Assembly: GCA_030613245.1 (NCBI GenBank)
Contig: JAUWMI010000010.1
Location: 37,966-101,965, forward strand
Length of the DNA stretch: 64,000 nucleotides
Origin: Candidatus Sumerlaeota bacterium
GTDB taxonomy: Bacteria > Sumerlaeota > Sumerlaeia > MWCT01 > JAUWMI01
Reading direction: 5' to 3'
Shown: positions 8,229 to 17,825 of the stretch, one piece after another
Layout of the letters: each line of letters starts with the position of its first letter
Position numbering within the stretch: the first letter of the stretch is position 1
Position numbers and translations under genes: made by a program
The notes under the pieces: model-generated
What the model saw: the letters and a program-made list of their open reading frames with translations, nothing else
Databases searched by the model: none
What the model was told of the DNA's origin: nothing

Positions 8229-11200
8229 ATGAGTGTATATCCCGAGAACACGCTCAAATCTGTTCTGAATCAGCTCAAAATCATGAAGATGTTAGAGCTG
8301 ATTAATTATCGAACGGATACCATGCAGGAAGCGGAGGATACAATCAGGTGTTTCTGCCCGATTCACAAAGAAGTGGTCTTTCGTACGCTGATCATCAACA
8401 CGAGCGATAAACACTTCCGATGTTCGTACAGCTTATGCGCGGGTCATAAGGGTGGAGACCTGATTTTGCTCTACGCACTTGCAGCTGAGAAGGATTACGA
8501 CGAGTGTGTGGATTTCCTGGTGGACCACTTTGGCTTAGATGTAGAATTGCCCACCTCGAAGGAATTCGTCGAGAAGACCGTAGAGATAGCTGAGAATTAT
8601 CTGGAGCTTGGTGCTCTTGACGAAGCGGAGCACGGATTCAAGAAAGTTATTTCTATTGATCCCAAAAACCTTACCGCGCATAAAGGGCTGCTGGAAGTAT
8701 ATACATTGCTCAACAATGAGCCAAAGAGACTCAAATCTCTGCGGGATCTGGTCAATCTCTATGCTGAGCAGAAGGAGTACAAGGAGGTTATTGAATTTGG
8801 CCGGAAAGTGCTCGAGAAGGAACCGGAGGATGTACAGATCCAAGAGCAGTTGATTGATGGCTATCTGGGATTGGGTGACCATGCGACGGCTGTTAACGAA
8901 TGTATGATGCTGGCAGACACGTACGAGAGTAAGGGGAAGTTCGCTGAAGCGCTGTCGCTATATCGCAAGATTGACCAGTCAAGTCTGGATTTAGTGGACG
9001 TTTATCCGCATATCATTCAAGTTCTTGTGGCGGCGAGCAGAACTGACGAGGCAACCAAAGAGACCATACAGCGTGCAGAGCGTTTGGTGAGAGAGGGTTC
9101 CTATGAGCAGGCTCTGGAATATTACAAATACGTGCTTGAGATAGATGATACGCGCAACGATATCCGCCGTCAGTATGTGAAAGTGTCGCTGGCCCTGGGG
9201 TTAAATGAGAAGCGCATTGTGACGTGCCTCGCAATGGTTAATGAGATGTTAAATCAAGAGACGTTTAGTGATGCAGTGCCGACCTTGAATGACATGGTCA
9301 CCGAGGCGCCGAATAATCTTTCGATCCTCAACAAGCTGAGCGAGGTGTATGAACGTCAGGGTAAAGATGAGGAGCGCCGGCAGATACAGCTCAAAATGGC
9401 TGATATTTGTCAGGATCAAAGTCGCACGCGGGAGGCTGTGGATTTGCTCGAGCAGCTGTTGACCCGAAACTCTGAGGATACTGATGTCCTGGGGCGCATG
9501 GCAGCTATCCAGAGGACGCAAGGGGAGAAGAAATCCTCGAGCAAAACCTACCGTAAGATGGCAGAAATTTTCAAGACGCAGAACCGGTATGAGGAGGCGG
9601 TACAGATTTATCAATCGCTAGTCGAGATTGAGCCAAAGGATCTGGGGAGCCGGCGCGAACAGATTCAATTATACCTGGCGGCAGGAAACGCAGAGCATGC
9701 AGTTGCAAAAGCTCAGGAGCTCATTGACCATCTCTGTAGCAAGAAGCAGTACGAGTCGGCCATTGAGGAGATTGGGCGATTGATCGAGGCCTTGCCGGAC
9801 GTTGGGGAGTTGCATGTGAAGCAGGCAGAACTCTTCGAGAAAATCAGGCGTGCAGACGAGGCACGAGAGGGCTATTTTCGTGCACATGATCTTTTCAAAC
9901 AACAGGGCCAGTTGGAGAAGGCGGCAGTGCAGCTCGACCGGATTCTGGCAAGCGATGAGACGAACTTCCGCGCTCTTAAGGCGCAGGCTGAGCTACAGGC
10001 GCAGATGGGCGATGGTGTAAAAGCTCTGGGTACTCTGAGCGAGCTCGCCACGTCGCTCATTGACAAGAATGATTTAGAAGAGGCGCGCGCTGTGGTGCAG
10101 AAGATTCTGGAAATCAAGCCCGACGATTTGGCAAGCCTCGATCGTCTGGTTGAGGTGAACCAACGGCTGAAGGACAACCAGGGGCTGATTTCGGCTTATA
10201 CACAGCAGATCGATGTTTTTCTACAGCGCGAAGCATTCAGTAAGGTCGTCGAAATCTGTCAGAAGATTCTCGCCATTGACTCCTCAGATACAATGGCACG
10301 GCTGAGTCTGATTCGAGTGTACGAGCTTACGAATAAGCAAGAGATGGCACTTGAGCAATACTGCCAGCTGGCCGAGCTTTACCGAAAGTGCCAGGACCGT
10401 GAGAAGGAGCGAGAGGTTTGCGAAAAAATTCTTACTCTTAAGAGTGACGATGCTGAGGTGCGGCGGCATTACTGCGACCTTTTGCTTGAGACCGGTCACA
10501 TGCAGGAAGCCTGTACGCAGCTGGGGGCAATCGTAGAGCAATACTGCGCGCAGGCAGATTTCCAGCAGGCTACTGATCTTTTGCAGCAGTACTTGGAGCG
10601 CACCCCTGAGTGGGCTGAAGCACTGGTGGAGTTAATTGAGGTGTGCCGGCGGGCCGAGAAGCCAGCCGAACAGCGCGACGCAACGCTGCGGCTGATCAAA
10701 GTGCACGAGCAGCGGGGCGAGCTGGCCAACGTTGCGAATCTCTATCGTGAGCTGCTGGTTCTTGAACCCCAGAATTTCACGTTTCATAATAATCTGATCC
10801 ATACCTTGCTGGAAGCTGGCAAGACTGACGAAGCGAAAGGGGAGTACGTAACTCTTGCCCAGCTCTATTGCGAGGCAGAACGCTACGATGACGCTGAAGC
10901 TATTTATAGTGAACTACTTGAGCAAGATGCCGACAACGAGACTGTGCATCGCGGTCTCATTACATTGTATCGCAAGCAGGGCAATATGCAGCGGGCGATA
11001 GAGCAGATTTACCGATTGAGCAGTATCAAACAGGAGCAAGGGACAATTGACGACGCGATCAGCGTGTTGCGGGAGGTTGTTGAGATTGATCCTCAGAATG
11101 TTGATGTACGGCGCAGAATCATCGATCTCGACAAAGAGGCGAAGAAGGTAGACGATGCTCTTAAGGAATTTGCAGTGCTCTACGACATGCACATGCAGAA

Positions 11201-12314
11201 CAAGGAGCTGGAGGCTGCCGTTGCAGTGCAGAAGGAGGCGGTCAGTCTCAAGCCTGACGAGCCCACATTGCGGCGGGTGCTGACTGATACGTACCTGAAA
11301 CAGGACAATGTTGATGAAGCGGTGGAAGAGCTCTTTGCGCTGGTTGACCTCTATAATGAAAAGGAAGAGTATGAAGAGGGCATGAAGGTTCTGGGCGAGG
11401 TTCTCGAGCTTGACCCGCAGAATCTGCGTGCGAAACGTAGGCGAGCAGAAGGGTATGCCCGGTTGGGAAAGGACAAAAAGGCACTGGAGGAATTCCTTCG
11501 GCTTGCCATCGTGTTTGACAACATGCCGGTGACAGACGGCAAGCAACGAGACAAGATAGCTGAGGAGCTCCAGAAATTCCGTGAACTTCCTGTTGTTAAA
11601 GAATATTCCTTCGATCAGTTCGTGGTGGGAGATCGAAACAATTTTGCATTTGCAACAGCGATGGCCGTGGCAAAATCGCCGGCCAGAAGCTATAATCCGT
11701 TATTCTTCCATAGCGATGTGGGCCTGGGCAAAACGCATTTGCTGCATGCCATTGCTAACTACGTAACGATGCACAGTCAGGATCTCAAAGTCCTTTATAC
11801 AAACTCTGAAGAATTTACCAGTGAATTGATTGATGCGATTCAGAACAACACGGTCATTGCATTTCGCAACCGTTATAAGAACACCGATGTGCTGCTGCTC
11901 GACGACGTGCAGTTTTTGGCTGGAAAGGAACGCGCCCAGGAAGAGTTCTTCCATATCTTTAACACTCTCTTTCAGGGCAAAAAGCAGATTGTGCTGACCA
12001 GCGATCGCCCGCCAAAAGATATGGCCCACCTGGAGAAACGGCTGCGCTCGCGCTTTGGGGGTGGTGTCATCGTTGACATTCAGCCTCCAGATTTTGAGAC
12101 CCGCACTGCAATTTTGCACAAGGATGCTCAGGCCTATCCTGGGATTGACATTGCCGATGATGTGTTCAATTTGATTGCTGAACGCATCCGGAGTAATGTT
12201 CGGGATCTCAAAGCGGCGCTCAATCAGGTGATTGCCGTCCACCAGATTACTCAAGAGCAAATTACACTTAATATGGCGAAACGCGTTCTGGAGAGCATCC
12301 TGGAAAAAGTATAG
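8229..12314 (+). CDS. CHC2 zinc finger - TPR - DnaA-type AAA+ fusion protein
   Basis: A 1361-residue protein of unknown function with three parts. (1) Residues about 36-85 resemble the DnaG primase CHC2 zinc finger: Cys43-x2-His46, then Cys65-x4-Cys70, then GHKGGDLILLYA; the TOPRIM and polymerase parts of primase are absent. (2) Residues about 105-1110 are an uninterrupted run of roughly 25-30 TPR-type helical hairpins, many ending in the phrase LEIDPQN or a variant. (3) Residues about 1120-1361 match DnaA domain III: YSFDQFVVGDRNNFAF, Walker A DVGLGKTH (Lys1168), Walker B VLLLDDVQF (Asp1225, Asp1226), TSDRPP, the arginine-finger stretch RLRSRF (1271-1276) and sensor II NVRDLKAALN (Arg1325). 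The chain stops just after domain III, so the DNA-binding domain IV is missing. Every ATPase motif is intact. It looks real and continuous, with no sign of frameshift. No strong ribosome site is seen before the ATG. Confidence 0.9.
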   Translation: MSVYPENTLKSVLNQLKIMKMLELINYRTDTMQEAEDTIRCFCPIHKEVVFRTLIINTSDKHFRCSYSLCAGHKGGDLILLYALAAEKDYDECVDFLVDHFGLDVELPTSKEFVEKTVEIAENYLELGALDEAEHGFKKVISIDPKNLTAHKGLLEVYTLLNNEPKRLKSLRDLVNLYAEQKEYKEVIEFGRKVLEKEPEDVQIQEQLIDGYLGLGDHATAVNECMMLADTYESKGKFAEALSLYRKIDQSSLDLVDVYPHIIQVLVAASRTDEATKETIQRAERLVREGSYEQALEYYKYVLEIDDTRNDIRRQYVKVSLALGLNEKRIVTCLAMVNEMLNQETFSDAVPTLNDMVTEAPNNLSILNKLSEVYERQGKDEERRQIQLKMADICQDQSRTREAVDLLEQLLTRNSEDTDVLGRMAAIQRTQGEKKSSSKTYRKMAEIFKTQNRYEEAVQIYQSLVEIEPKDLGSRREQIQLYLAAGNAEHAVAKAQELIDHLCSKKQYESAIEEIGRLIEALPDVGELHVKQAELFEKIRRADEAREGYFRAHDLFKQQGQLEKAAVQLDRILASDETNFRALKAQAELQAQMGDGVKALGTLSELATSLIDKNDLEEARAVVQKILEIKPDDLASLDRLVEVNQRLKDNQGLISAYTQQIDVFLQREAFSKVVEICQKILAIDSSDTMARLSLIRVYELTNKQEMALEQYCQLAELYRKCQDREKEREVCEKILTLKSDDAEVRRHYCDLLLETGHMQEACTQLGAIVEQYCAQADFQQATDLLQQYLERTPEWAEALVELIEVCRRAEKPAEQRDATLRLIKVHEQRGELANVANLYRELLVLEPQNFTFHNNLIHTLLEAGKTDEAKGEYVTLAQLYCEAERYDDAEAIYSELLEQDADNETVHRGLITLYRKQGNMQRAIEQIYRLSSIKQEQGTIDDAISVLREVVEIDPQNVDVRRRIIDLDKEAKKVDDALKEFAVLYDMHMQNKELEAAVAVQKEAVSLKPDEPTLRRVLTDTYLKQDNVDEAVEELFALVDLYNEKEEYEEGMKVLGEVLELDPQNLRAKRRRAEGYARLGKDKKALEEFLRLAIVFDNMPVTDGKQRDKIAEELQKFRELPVVKEYSFDQFVVGDRNNFAFATAMAVAKSPARSYNPLFFHSDVGLGKTHLLHAIANYVTMHSQDLKVLYTNSEEFTSELIDAIQNNTVIAFRNRYKNTDVLLLDDVQFLAGKERAQEEFFHIFNTLFQGKKQIVLTSDRPPKDMAHLEKRLRSRFGGGVIVDIQPPDFETRTAILHKDAQAYPGIDIADDVFNLIAERIRSNVRDLKAALNQVIAVHQITQEQITLNMAKRVLESILEKV

Positions 12315-12432
12315 CTGTCTGGATTTACCAGTGCAGGCCTGGTAGCTGCCACCCGGGTTTCACCGAAGCAACCAGGTGGGATGTGTTGATAAGCACTGGT
12401 ACGATGCATAAGATGCAGGGTAGGGTTAAGCA

Positions 12433-12981
12433 ATGGATGAGTACTATCGCGGGGTACAGCAGGCGCTGCAGCAGCCAGAGATGGGTTTCGTTGAGCTGCT
12501 CTTATGGGGTTTTGGCATTTTTATTGCAGTTCTTCTCGTTATTTTCGTTGGGAAAGTCATCAAGACAATTATCACGCAACGGGTTCAACAGATACGGTAT
12601 TATGGGGTGGATTTTGAAGGGCTCAAGCAAATGCTTGACACTGGCTTGCTGAGCGAAGAGGAATATCAGAAGGTTCGAAAGAAAGTTGCAGAACGATTGG
12701 CCGAAGAGATGGCACAGGAGAGGAGGCCCGCAGCGCCAGGTCTTTCCGTGCCTGCGCAAAAACCCGCTACGACACCTAAGCCTGGCTGGCCCCGGGAAAC
12801 TCCTATCCCGCGTGGCGTTGGACCCGGCAATGAGAAGATCACTGTACCATCAATGCCTGCGGGTCGCGGTCCTTCCAAGGGCAAGAAGGCGCTGGACCTC
12901 GATGGGATGTTCAAAGCCGGTCTTATCACAGCGGAGGAGTATGAGAAATTGGCGCAGTTTTTTCGCGATAAGGAGAAGTAG
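12433..12981 (+). CDS. Membrane protein with two SHOCT-like hairpins
   Basis: 182 residues, function unknown. One transmembrane helix is near residues 22-45 (LLLWGFGIFIAVLLVIFVGK). It is followed by a short hairpin with the pattern GLKQMLDTGLLSEEEYQKVR, then a Pro-rich linker of about 65 residues (APGLSVPAQKPATTPKPG), and a second hairpin at the end (MFKAGLITAEEYEKLAQFF). Both hairpins resemble SHOCT motifs, which usually occur at termini and are thought to mediate oligomer contacts. It starts 118 bases after the DnaA-domain protein on the same strand. Confidence 0.75.
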   Translation: MDEYYRGVQQALQQPEMGFVELLLWGFGIFIAVLLVIFVGKVIKTIITQRVQQIRYYGVDFEGLKQMLDTGLLSEEEYQKVRKKVAERLAEEMAQERRPAAPGLSVPAQKPATTPKPGWPRETPIPRGVGPGNEKITVPSMPAGRGPSKGKKALDLDGMFKAGLITAEEYEKLAQFFRDKEK

Positions 12982-13108
12982 TTGGAGGATGCGCGGCAGG
13001 GCACACGCTTCCCCTGTCTTTCGTATCATTGAGCCCCAAGGGTTCTGATTGTTGCTCTGCAAAGAATTCACGTTAAGATTGTACGAGACCTAGATATAGA
13101 GCTAATGG

Positions 13109-13855
13109 ATGGCTACGATCCTGACGTATCATCATATCGGCGATGTTCCTCCCGATTATCGTGAACGCAACCTTTGTGTGTCGCCTGCTCATTTCGAAGC
13201 CCAAATGGGATTTTTGCGCCGTAAGGGATGGTTGGTTGTTTCGCTGGATGCGGTGCGCAGAGAGTTGCTGGGTGAAATTCGTCTACCTGCGCATGCAGTG
13301 GCGATTACCTTTGATGACGGTACGCACAGCGTGCTGATGCATGCGATTTCGATTCTTAAGCGTTATGGTTTTAGCGCTACGGTGTTTGTAGTGGCGAATC
13401 AAGTGCAGGCACAGTCAGGAGGTACAGCGCCACGCGACCAGTTCGCCCCGCTCACCAGAGATGAACTGGTGACGCTTTCGCGTGAGGGCCTGACCATTGG
13501 ATCGCACTCGCAAACTCATCGGCGTCTGACGGAACTGTCGGCAGACGAGTGTGAACAGGAAGTGGCAGGCTCGAAGCAAAGCCTCGAATGCATATTGGGC
13601 AAGCCTGTGCACTGGTTCTCGTATCCCTACGGAAGCTTTAATTTTCAAATTATTGAGAGCGTGCGGAGGGCTGGCTATCATGGGGCGGCCTCAGTGATTC
13701 GTGACAATCGCAACAGCGCGAAGCATCTCTTCTGCCTCCAGCGTGTAATGGTAATGCAGGATACTACGCTGACCCGCTTCTGCTATTACTTCAGCCAGCT
13801 TTATCACTATATTCACAAGCGCAAAAATCAACGCCGGTGGAAGCCTTACGTATGA
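13109..13855 (+). CDS. Polysaccharide deacetylase family protein (NodB domain)
   Basis: 248 residues of the carbohydrate esterase 4 fold, which removes N- or O-acetyl groups from polysaccharides. Motif 1 is ITFDDGTHSV (catalytic Asp plus metal Asp), motif 2 is SHSQTH (metal His pair) and motif 3 is SYPYGSF. No signal peptide is evident, so it may act on cytoplasmic or lipid-linked glycans. Its TGA overlaps the ATG of the following glycosyltransferase (ATGA), so the two are probably translated together and act on the same surface glycan. Confidence 0.88.
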   Translation: MATILTYHHIGDVPPDYRERNLCVSPAHFEAQMGFLRRKGWLVVSLDAVRRELLGEIRLPAHAVAITFDDGTHSVLMHAISILKRYGFSATVFVVANQVQAQSGGTAPRDQFAPLTRDELVTLSREGLTIGSHSQTHRRLTELSADECEQEVAGSKQSLECILGKPVHWFSYPYGSFNFQIIESVRRAGYHGAASVIRDNRNSAKHLFCLQRVMVMQDTTLTRFCYYFSQLYHYIHKRKNQRRWKPYV

Positions 13856-14991
13856 GGATATTGCACACGAATTTTCACCGGGGATGGGGAGGGCAATCGA
13901 ATCGAATTTTACTCGTGTGCGAAGGACTACGCCAGCGGGGACATGAAGTAACGATTGCGGCGCCGGCAGAGTCGCCTCTTATACAAAAAGCGGCGCAGGT
14001 AGGAATTGACGTGGTGGGCGATGTGGCATTCAGGCGGGGATTCCGTCCGCTCTCGTTTTTCCACGACGTGTATGTACTGCGGCGTTGTCATCTCACCGCG
14101 CCATTCGACATCATTCATCTCCATGGGTCGCAGGATTCCTGGGCCTGTGCATTTGCGTTCCGGGAAATGAGAGATGGCATTTCAATTGTACGCACGAAGC
14201 ATAACATATTTCCGATTCGCAACCATGTCATGAATAGGTGGCTCTATGGAAAGTTCATCAACCACATGGTCTGCATTTCGAGCGAGATTTATCGCTACTG
14301 CACTGGTAACTCGTATTTATCTCCAGAGCGTTTATCAATAATTCACAGTGCAGTGAGACAGGATATGTTGGAGACTGATCAGGAGGCAAAGGATTTACGC
14401 GAAGAGTGGCATATTGGCGGGAAGTTTTGCGTCGGTACGATTGGTCGGCTGCGAGAAGAAAAAGGTCACTGCTATCTGCTGCAAGCGATACCGAAGATTG
14501 TTGAAAACCAGCAGGACATTATGTTTGTGATCGTTGGCGATGGTTCGTTGCGAGGAGAACTGCAGGCGCTTGCCCAGCAGCTGGGCATCGCACAATACGT
14601 CTTGTTCACAGGGTTCCGGGACGACATCCCGCGGGTATTAAAAACGTGCGACCTGTTTGTCCTGCCGTCAGTTTCAGAGGGTCTGGGAACGGTTCTGCTG
14701 GAAGCTGCTGCCGCCGAGGTACCTATTATCGCAACCCGTGTAGGGGGCATTCCAGATATTATTCAGAATGGGAAACACGGGCTGCTTGTCCAGTCGCAGT
14801 CTCCGGACGAGTTAGCTCAGCATATCCTTGATCTGTGCCATGATCGTACACGAGGCAGGGAGCTTGCGAGATGTGCCCGAGAGTTTGTGCTTGAAAATTT
14901 TAGTGAAAAGCAGCTAGTGGATAAAACGATAGCCCTATACGAGCGGCTTATGTTTGAGCGCACTCAGCCGAGTCTCAAGAAGGAATCATGA
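13852..14991 (+). CDS. Glycosyltransferase family 4 protein
   Basis: GT-B fold retaining glycosyltransferase of about 379 residues. The N-terminal domain has the acceptor-side GWGGQSNRILLVCEGL motif. The C-terminal donor-side domain has VGTIGRLREEKGH and the E-x7-E motif in EGLGTVLLEAAAAEVPII followed by ATRVGGIPDII. The ATG at 13852 overlaps the deacetylase stop; an upstream GTG at 13837 is less likely because MRILHTNFH is the natural first strand. It probably adds a sugar to a lipid-linked or surface glycan. The exact donor and acceptor are unknown. Confidence 0.9.
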   Translation: MRILHTNFHRGWGGQSNRILLVCEGLRQRGHEVTIAAPAESPLIQKAAQVGIDVVGDVAFRRGFRPLSFFHDVYVLRRCHLTAPFDIIHLHGSQDSWACAFAFREMRDGISIVRTKHNIFPIRNHVMNRWLYGKFINHMVCISSEIYRYCTGNSYLSPERLSIIHSAVRQDMLETDQEAKDLREEWHIGGKFCVGTIGRLREEKGHCYLLQAIPKIVENQQDIMFVIVGDGSLRGELQALAQQLGIAQYVLFTGFRDDIPRVLKTCDLFVLPSVSEGLGTVLLEAAAAEVPIIATRVGGIPDIIQNGKHGLLVQSQSPDELAQHILDLCHDRTRGRELARCAREFVLENFSEKQLVDKTIALYERLMFERTQPSLKKES

Positions 14992-15105
14992 CAGCGGCGA
15001 TTGCCGAGGCCGGATTATTTGGCCCGGATTATCAACCTCATGAAGGCACGAAGATTGGGGGAGTGCCAAGGAACAGTGAAAACATAGGGCCATTAAACTT
15101 TTCTA

Positions 15106-15133
15106 TTTACAAATACCAACCGACTAATATAGG
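15106..15133 (+). promoter_or_regulatory. Candidate sigma70 promoter of the mre-rodA cluster
   Basis: TTTACA (15106-15111) and TATAGG (15128-15133) are 16 bases apart, about 60 bases before the mreB start, in an AT-rich stretch of an otherwise balanced region. Placement and spacing are good; the -10 is imperfect. Confidence 0.35.
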
Positions 15134-15194
15134 GTAAGGCCTTGAAAAATACGGGGAATGGCGATTTTTAAAAAAATAAGGAGAGCGGTGGATA

Positions 15195-16226
15195 ATGTTC
15201 AACTTCCTGTACAATCTCTTCTCGATGGATATTGGAATTGATCTTGGCACTGCGACTACGCTGGTCTATGTCAAAGGCGAAGGGATCGTGCTATGTGAGC
15301 CCTCGGTAGTTGCCATTCAGCGAGACAAGAACGTTCTCCTTGCGGTGGGTGCAGAAGCCAAGCGAATGATCGGCAGAACGCCTGGTAACATTGTGGCAAT
15401 CCGGCCGATGAGAGATGGAGTGATTGCTGATTTTGAGATTACCCAGGATATGCTCCGCTACTTTATTAAGAAGGTGCATATGAACCGCCGGCGTTTGGTG
15501 CATCCGCGGATCGTGATCAGTGTGCCTTCGGGAATCACTGAAGTAGAGAAGCGCGCGGTGCGGGAATCAGCGTACCAGGCGGGCGCCCGTGAGGTCTACC
15601 TCATGGAGGAGCCGATGGCCGCGGCAATAGGTGTCGGTCTTCCGGTCACTGAGCCATCGGGCAGTATGGTGATTGACATTGGTGGCGGGACTACTGAGGT
15701 GGCGGTGATCTCGCTGGGCGGTATTGTGGTCAGCAAATCTGTACGGGTGGCTGGCGATGAGATGGATAATGCAATCGCGCAGCATATCAAACGCAAATAT
15801 AATTTGATGATTGGCGAGCGAACGGCTGAGGAGATCAAGATCAAGATTGGCTCTGCGGATAAGTTGCCGGAGGAGTATGTCCAGGTGATTAAAGGGCGGG
15901 ATCTTGTTGCAGGATTGCCGCGCACGATTGAGGTTACCTCGGAGGAGATACGCGAAGCTCTGGCCGAGCCTATCACGACGATTGTTGACGCGGTCAAGGC
16001 CACGCTGGAGAAGACGCCGCCTGAGTTATCTGCGGATATCGTAGATGCGGGTATTATCATGGCTGGTGGAGGCTCTCAGCTTCAGGGTATGGACACGCTT
16101 TTGGCCAGTGAGACGGGGCTGCCGGTTCGGCTTTCCGAAAATCCTGAAACCGCGATCGTGCTCGGCACTGGGAAGACTCTCGACTCGTTGGAAATGCTGA
16201 GCAAGTTAGAGAGCATGAAGCGTTGA
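15195..16226 (+). CDS. mreB: Rod shape-determining protein MreB
   Basis: Actin-like ATPase that forms membrane-bound filaments and directs side-wall peptidoglycan synthesis. 343 residues, normal length. Phosphate-1 motif [16 protein letters not shown], phosphate-2 motif [15 protein letters not shown] and the adenosine motif [12 protein letters not shown] are all present. AAGGAG precedes the ATG. It is the first gene of mreB-mreC-mreD-rodA, with a 240-base gap before mreC, and supports a rod-shaped cell. Confidence 0.97.
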   Translation: MFNFLYNLFSMDIGIDLGTATTLVYVKGEGIVLCEPSVVAIQRDKNVLLAVGAEAKRMIGRTPGNIVAIRPMRDGVIADFEITQDMLRYFIKKVHMNRRRLVHPRIVISVPSGITEVEKRAVRESAYQAGAREVYLMEEPMAAAIGVGLPVTEPSGSMVIDIGGGTTEVAVISLGGIVVSKSVRVAGDEMDNAIAQHIKRKYNLMIGERTAEEIKIKIGSADKLPEEYVQVIKGRDLVAGLPRTIEVTSEEIREALAEPITTIVDAVKATLEKTPPELSADIVDAGIIMAGGGSQLQGMDTLLASETGLPVRLSENPETAIVLGTGKTLDSLEMLSKLESMKR

Positions 16227-16476
16227 GCCTTGGGACGCCGGGCAGTGCAGCAGCGGTTGTCGTGGGCGCAGTTCGGCCGGCCGGACATCAGCTAGGTTTG
16301 TGCCCGAGCGGTTACTTTCTTGAGGGGCCACGGTAGTGATGGGTTGTAACTGTGGTTCTCAGGGGGATTCAGGGGCGCGAACCGCGGCTGCAAGATTTTC
16401 GTCACCCCTATTCAATTCCCCATATGCATCGGACTGGGTCCTGGAGACAGCCCGTTATGGCTAACGGGTGCTCATC

Positions 16477-17310
16477 ATGAATCTTAAGCGATTGTGGACG
16501 TATCGGAAACTCATTCTTTTCTTCCTGCTAATATTTCTCTCCTTTCTTATCCTCATGGCGCAACAGAGACAAGCACTGAGCGAGAGTCAGGCAGGGCGCA
16601 TTGCGCTGGTGATCTTCGATCCGCTATTTAAGGCGACAGCTTGGGTGGATGAACGCGTGGTGGATTTCTTTGACGTGGCGTTGAGCCGCTCGTCGCTTCG
16701 CCGTGAGAATGAAGCCTTGCAGCAAGAACTGGCCGCACTGGAGGTTAGATACCGGCTACTGAAGCATGAGATGCTAAAGCTACAGAGTCTGTCAGATCTA
16801 CAGACGCTTGATCTTACCAGGTCGCTTCGATTGCTTCCGGCGAGTGTCACGGCCGTGAGTCCGAGCCCCTGGAGTCGAACTGTGGTCGTTGATAAAGGTA
16901 TCATTCAAGGAGTACGGACAAACATGGCAGTTGTGCACGTGACGGGGCTGGTTGGAATTGTTCGCGAGGTGACACCGAATAGCGCAGTGGTTCAACTTCT
17001 TATTGACCAGCGAAGCGCCGTGGGTGTGAGGGTTGAAGAGACCCGTGAGCGTGGCATCGTGCGTGGTCTCGGTACGCCGGAGCGCTACGAACTGCTGCTT
17101 GAGGAGTCTGGTGAGGGGCCGCAAGAAGGGGCGACTGTGGTGAGCTCGGGACTGGAGGGATCGCATTTCGCTGGTGGGTTGCTTGTGGGAACCGTTCATG
17201 GCGCTAAGAAAAACAAGTATGGTCAGGTTATTGCCATGGTCAAGCCAGCCGTGAATATGAATCGCCTGGAAGAGGTTCTGATTATTCTGGGCAGCGAGGA
17301 GGGGAGTTGA
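16477..17310 (+). CDS. mreC: Rod shape-determining protein MreC
   Basis: Periplasmic scaffold of the elongation machinery, about 277 residues. One transmembrane helix near the N-terminus (LILFFLLIFLSFLILM) is followed by a coiled coil (residues about 65-105) and the beta domain with VDKGIIQGVRTNMAVV and GLVGIVREV. The ATG at 16477 is preferred over a GTG at 16468 in the same frame. Its TGA overlaps the TTG start of mreD. Confidence 0.93.
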   Translation: MNLKRLWTYRKLILFFLLIFLSFLILMAQQRQALSESQAGRIALVIFDPLFKATAWVDERVVDFFDVALSRSSLRRENEALQQELAALEVRYRLLKHEMLKLQSLSDLQTLDLTRSLRLLPASVTAVSPSPWSRTVVVDKGIIQGVRTNMAVVHVTGLVGIVREVTPNSAVVQLLIDQRSAVGVRVEETRERGIVRGLGTPERYELLLEESGEGPQEGATVVSSGLEGSHFAGGLLVGTVHGAKKNKYGQVIAMVKPAVNMNRLEEVLIILGSEEGS

Positions 17311-17819
17311 ACAGTTACAGTACGATATCCCCCGCTCGGCTGTTTCGCATCGGCAGCACGGTTAAGCTGCTTCTACTTGTAGTAGCTGTCCTGTTTTTTG
17401 AGTTCGCGGTGCAATACCTGGTGCGCTATCGCGTGCCTGTTCCTCATCTGCTGGCTCTGTTGGTAATATTTATCGGCCTGCAATGGGAAGAGACTAGGGG
17501 AGCGGTGCTGGGATTCGTCTTCGGGATGCTTTACGGTCTCCTTGCGTATGAGCCAATCGGGCTGTCGGCATTCGGGCTGACGCTGATCGGGTTTCTGAGC
17601 GCGCAGTTGAAGAGGCATTTCTTTGTTGATACGTACGCAGACAAAACAGTTCTTGCAGTCTGCTTGCTCGTTATGCACAACGTTGCTATCGTGATAGTGG
17701 CGTGGCTCACACTGGGATTGCATCTTCCGCTTGGCCTGCTTCAGTGCGCGATCACCGGTATATTCGCCGCGCCTTGTTTCGTTATTTTTGACTGGTTGTT
17801 TCAGACGAGGGAGAGATAA
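17307..17819 (+). CDS. mreD: Rod shape-determining protein MreD
   Basis: Small polytopic membrane protein of the elongasome, 170 residues with about five hydrophobic helices. It starts with TTG at 17307, overlapping the mreC stop (TTGA), and has a strong purine-rich site (GAGGAGGGGAG) just before it. Similarity within this family is weak, so position between mreC and rodA and the membrane pattern carry the call. Confidence 0.85.
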   Translation: MNSYSTISPARLFRIGSTVKLLLLVVAVLFFEFAVQYLVRYRVPVPHLLALLVIFIGLQWEETRGAVLGFVFGMLYGLLAYEPIGLSAFGLTLIGFLSAQLKRHFFVDTYADKTVLAVCLLVMHNVAIVIVAWLTLGLHLPLGLLQCAITGIFAAPCFVIFDWLFQTRER

Positions 17820-17825
17820 GACGAC

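Noticed and set aside
8229..12314. Reading the DnaA-domain protein as the true replication initiator dnaA near an origin
   Set aside because: It lacks domain IV, which binds DnaA boxes; no DnaA-box cluster or dnaN/recF/gyrB neighbours are present.
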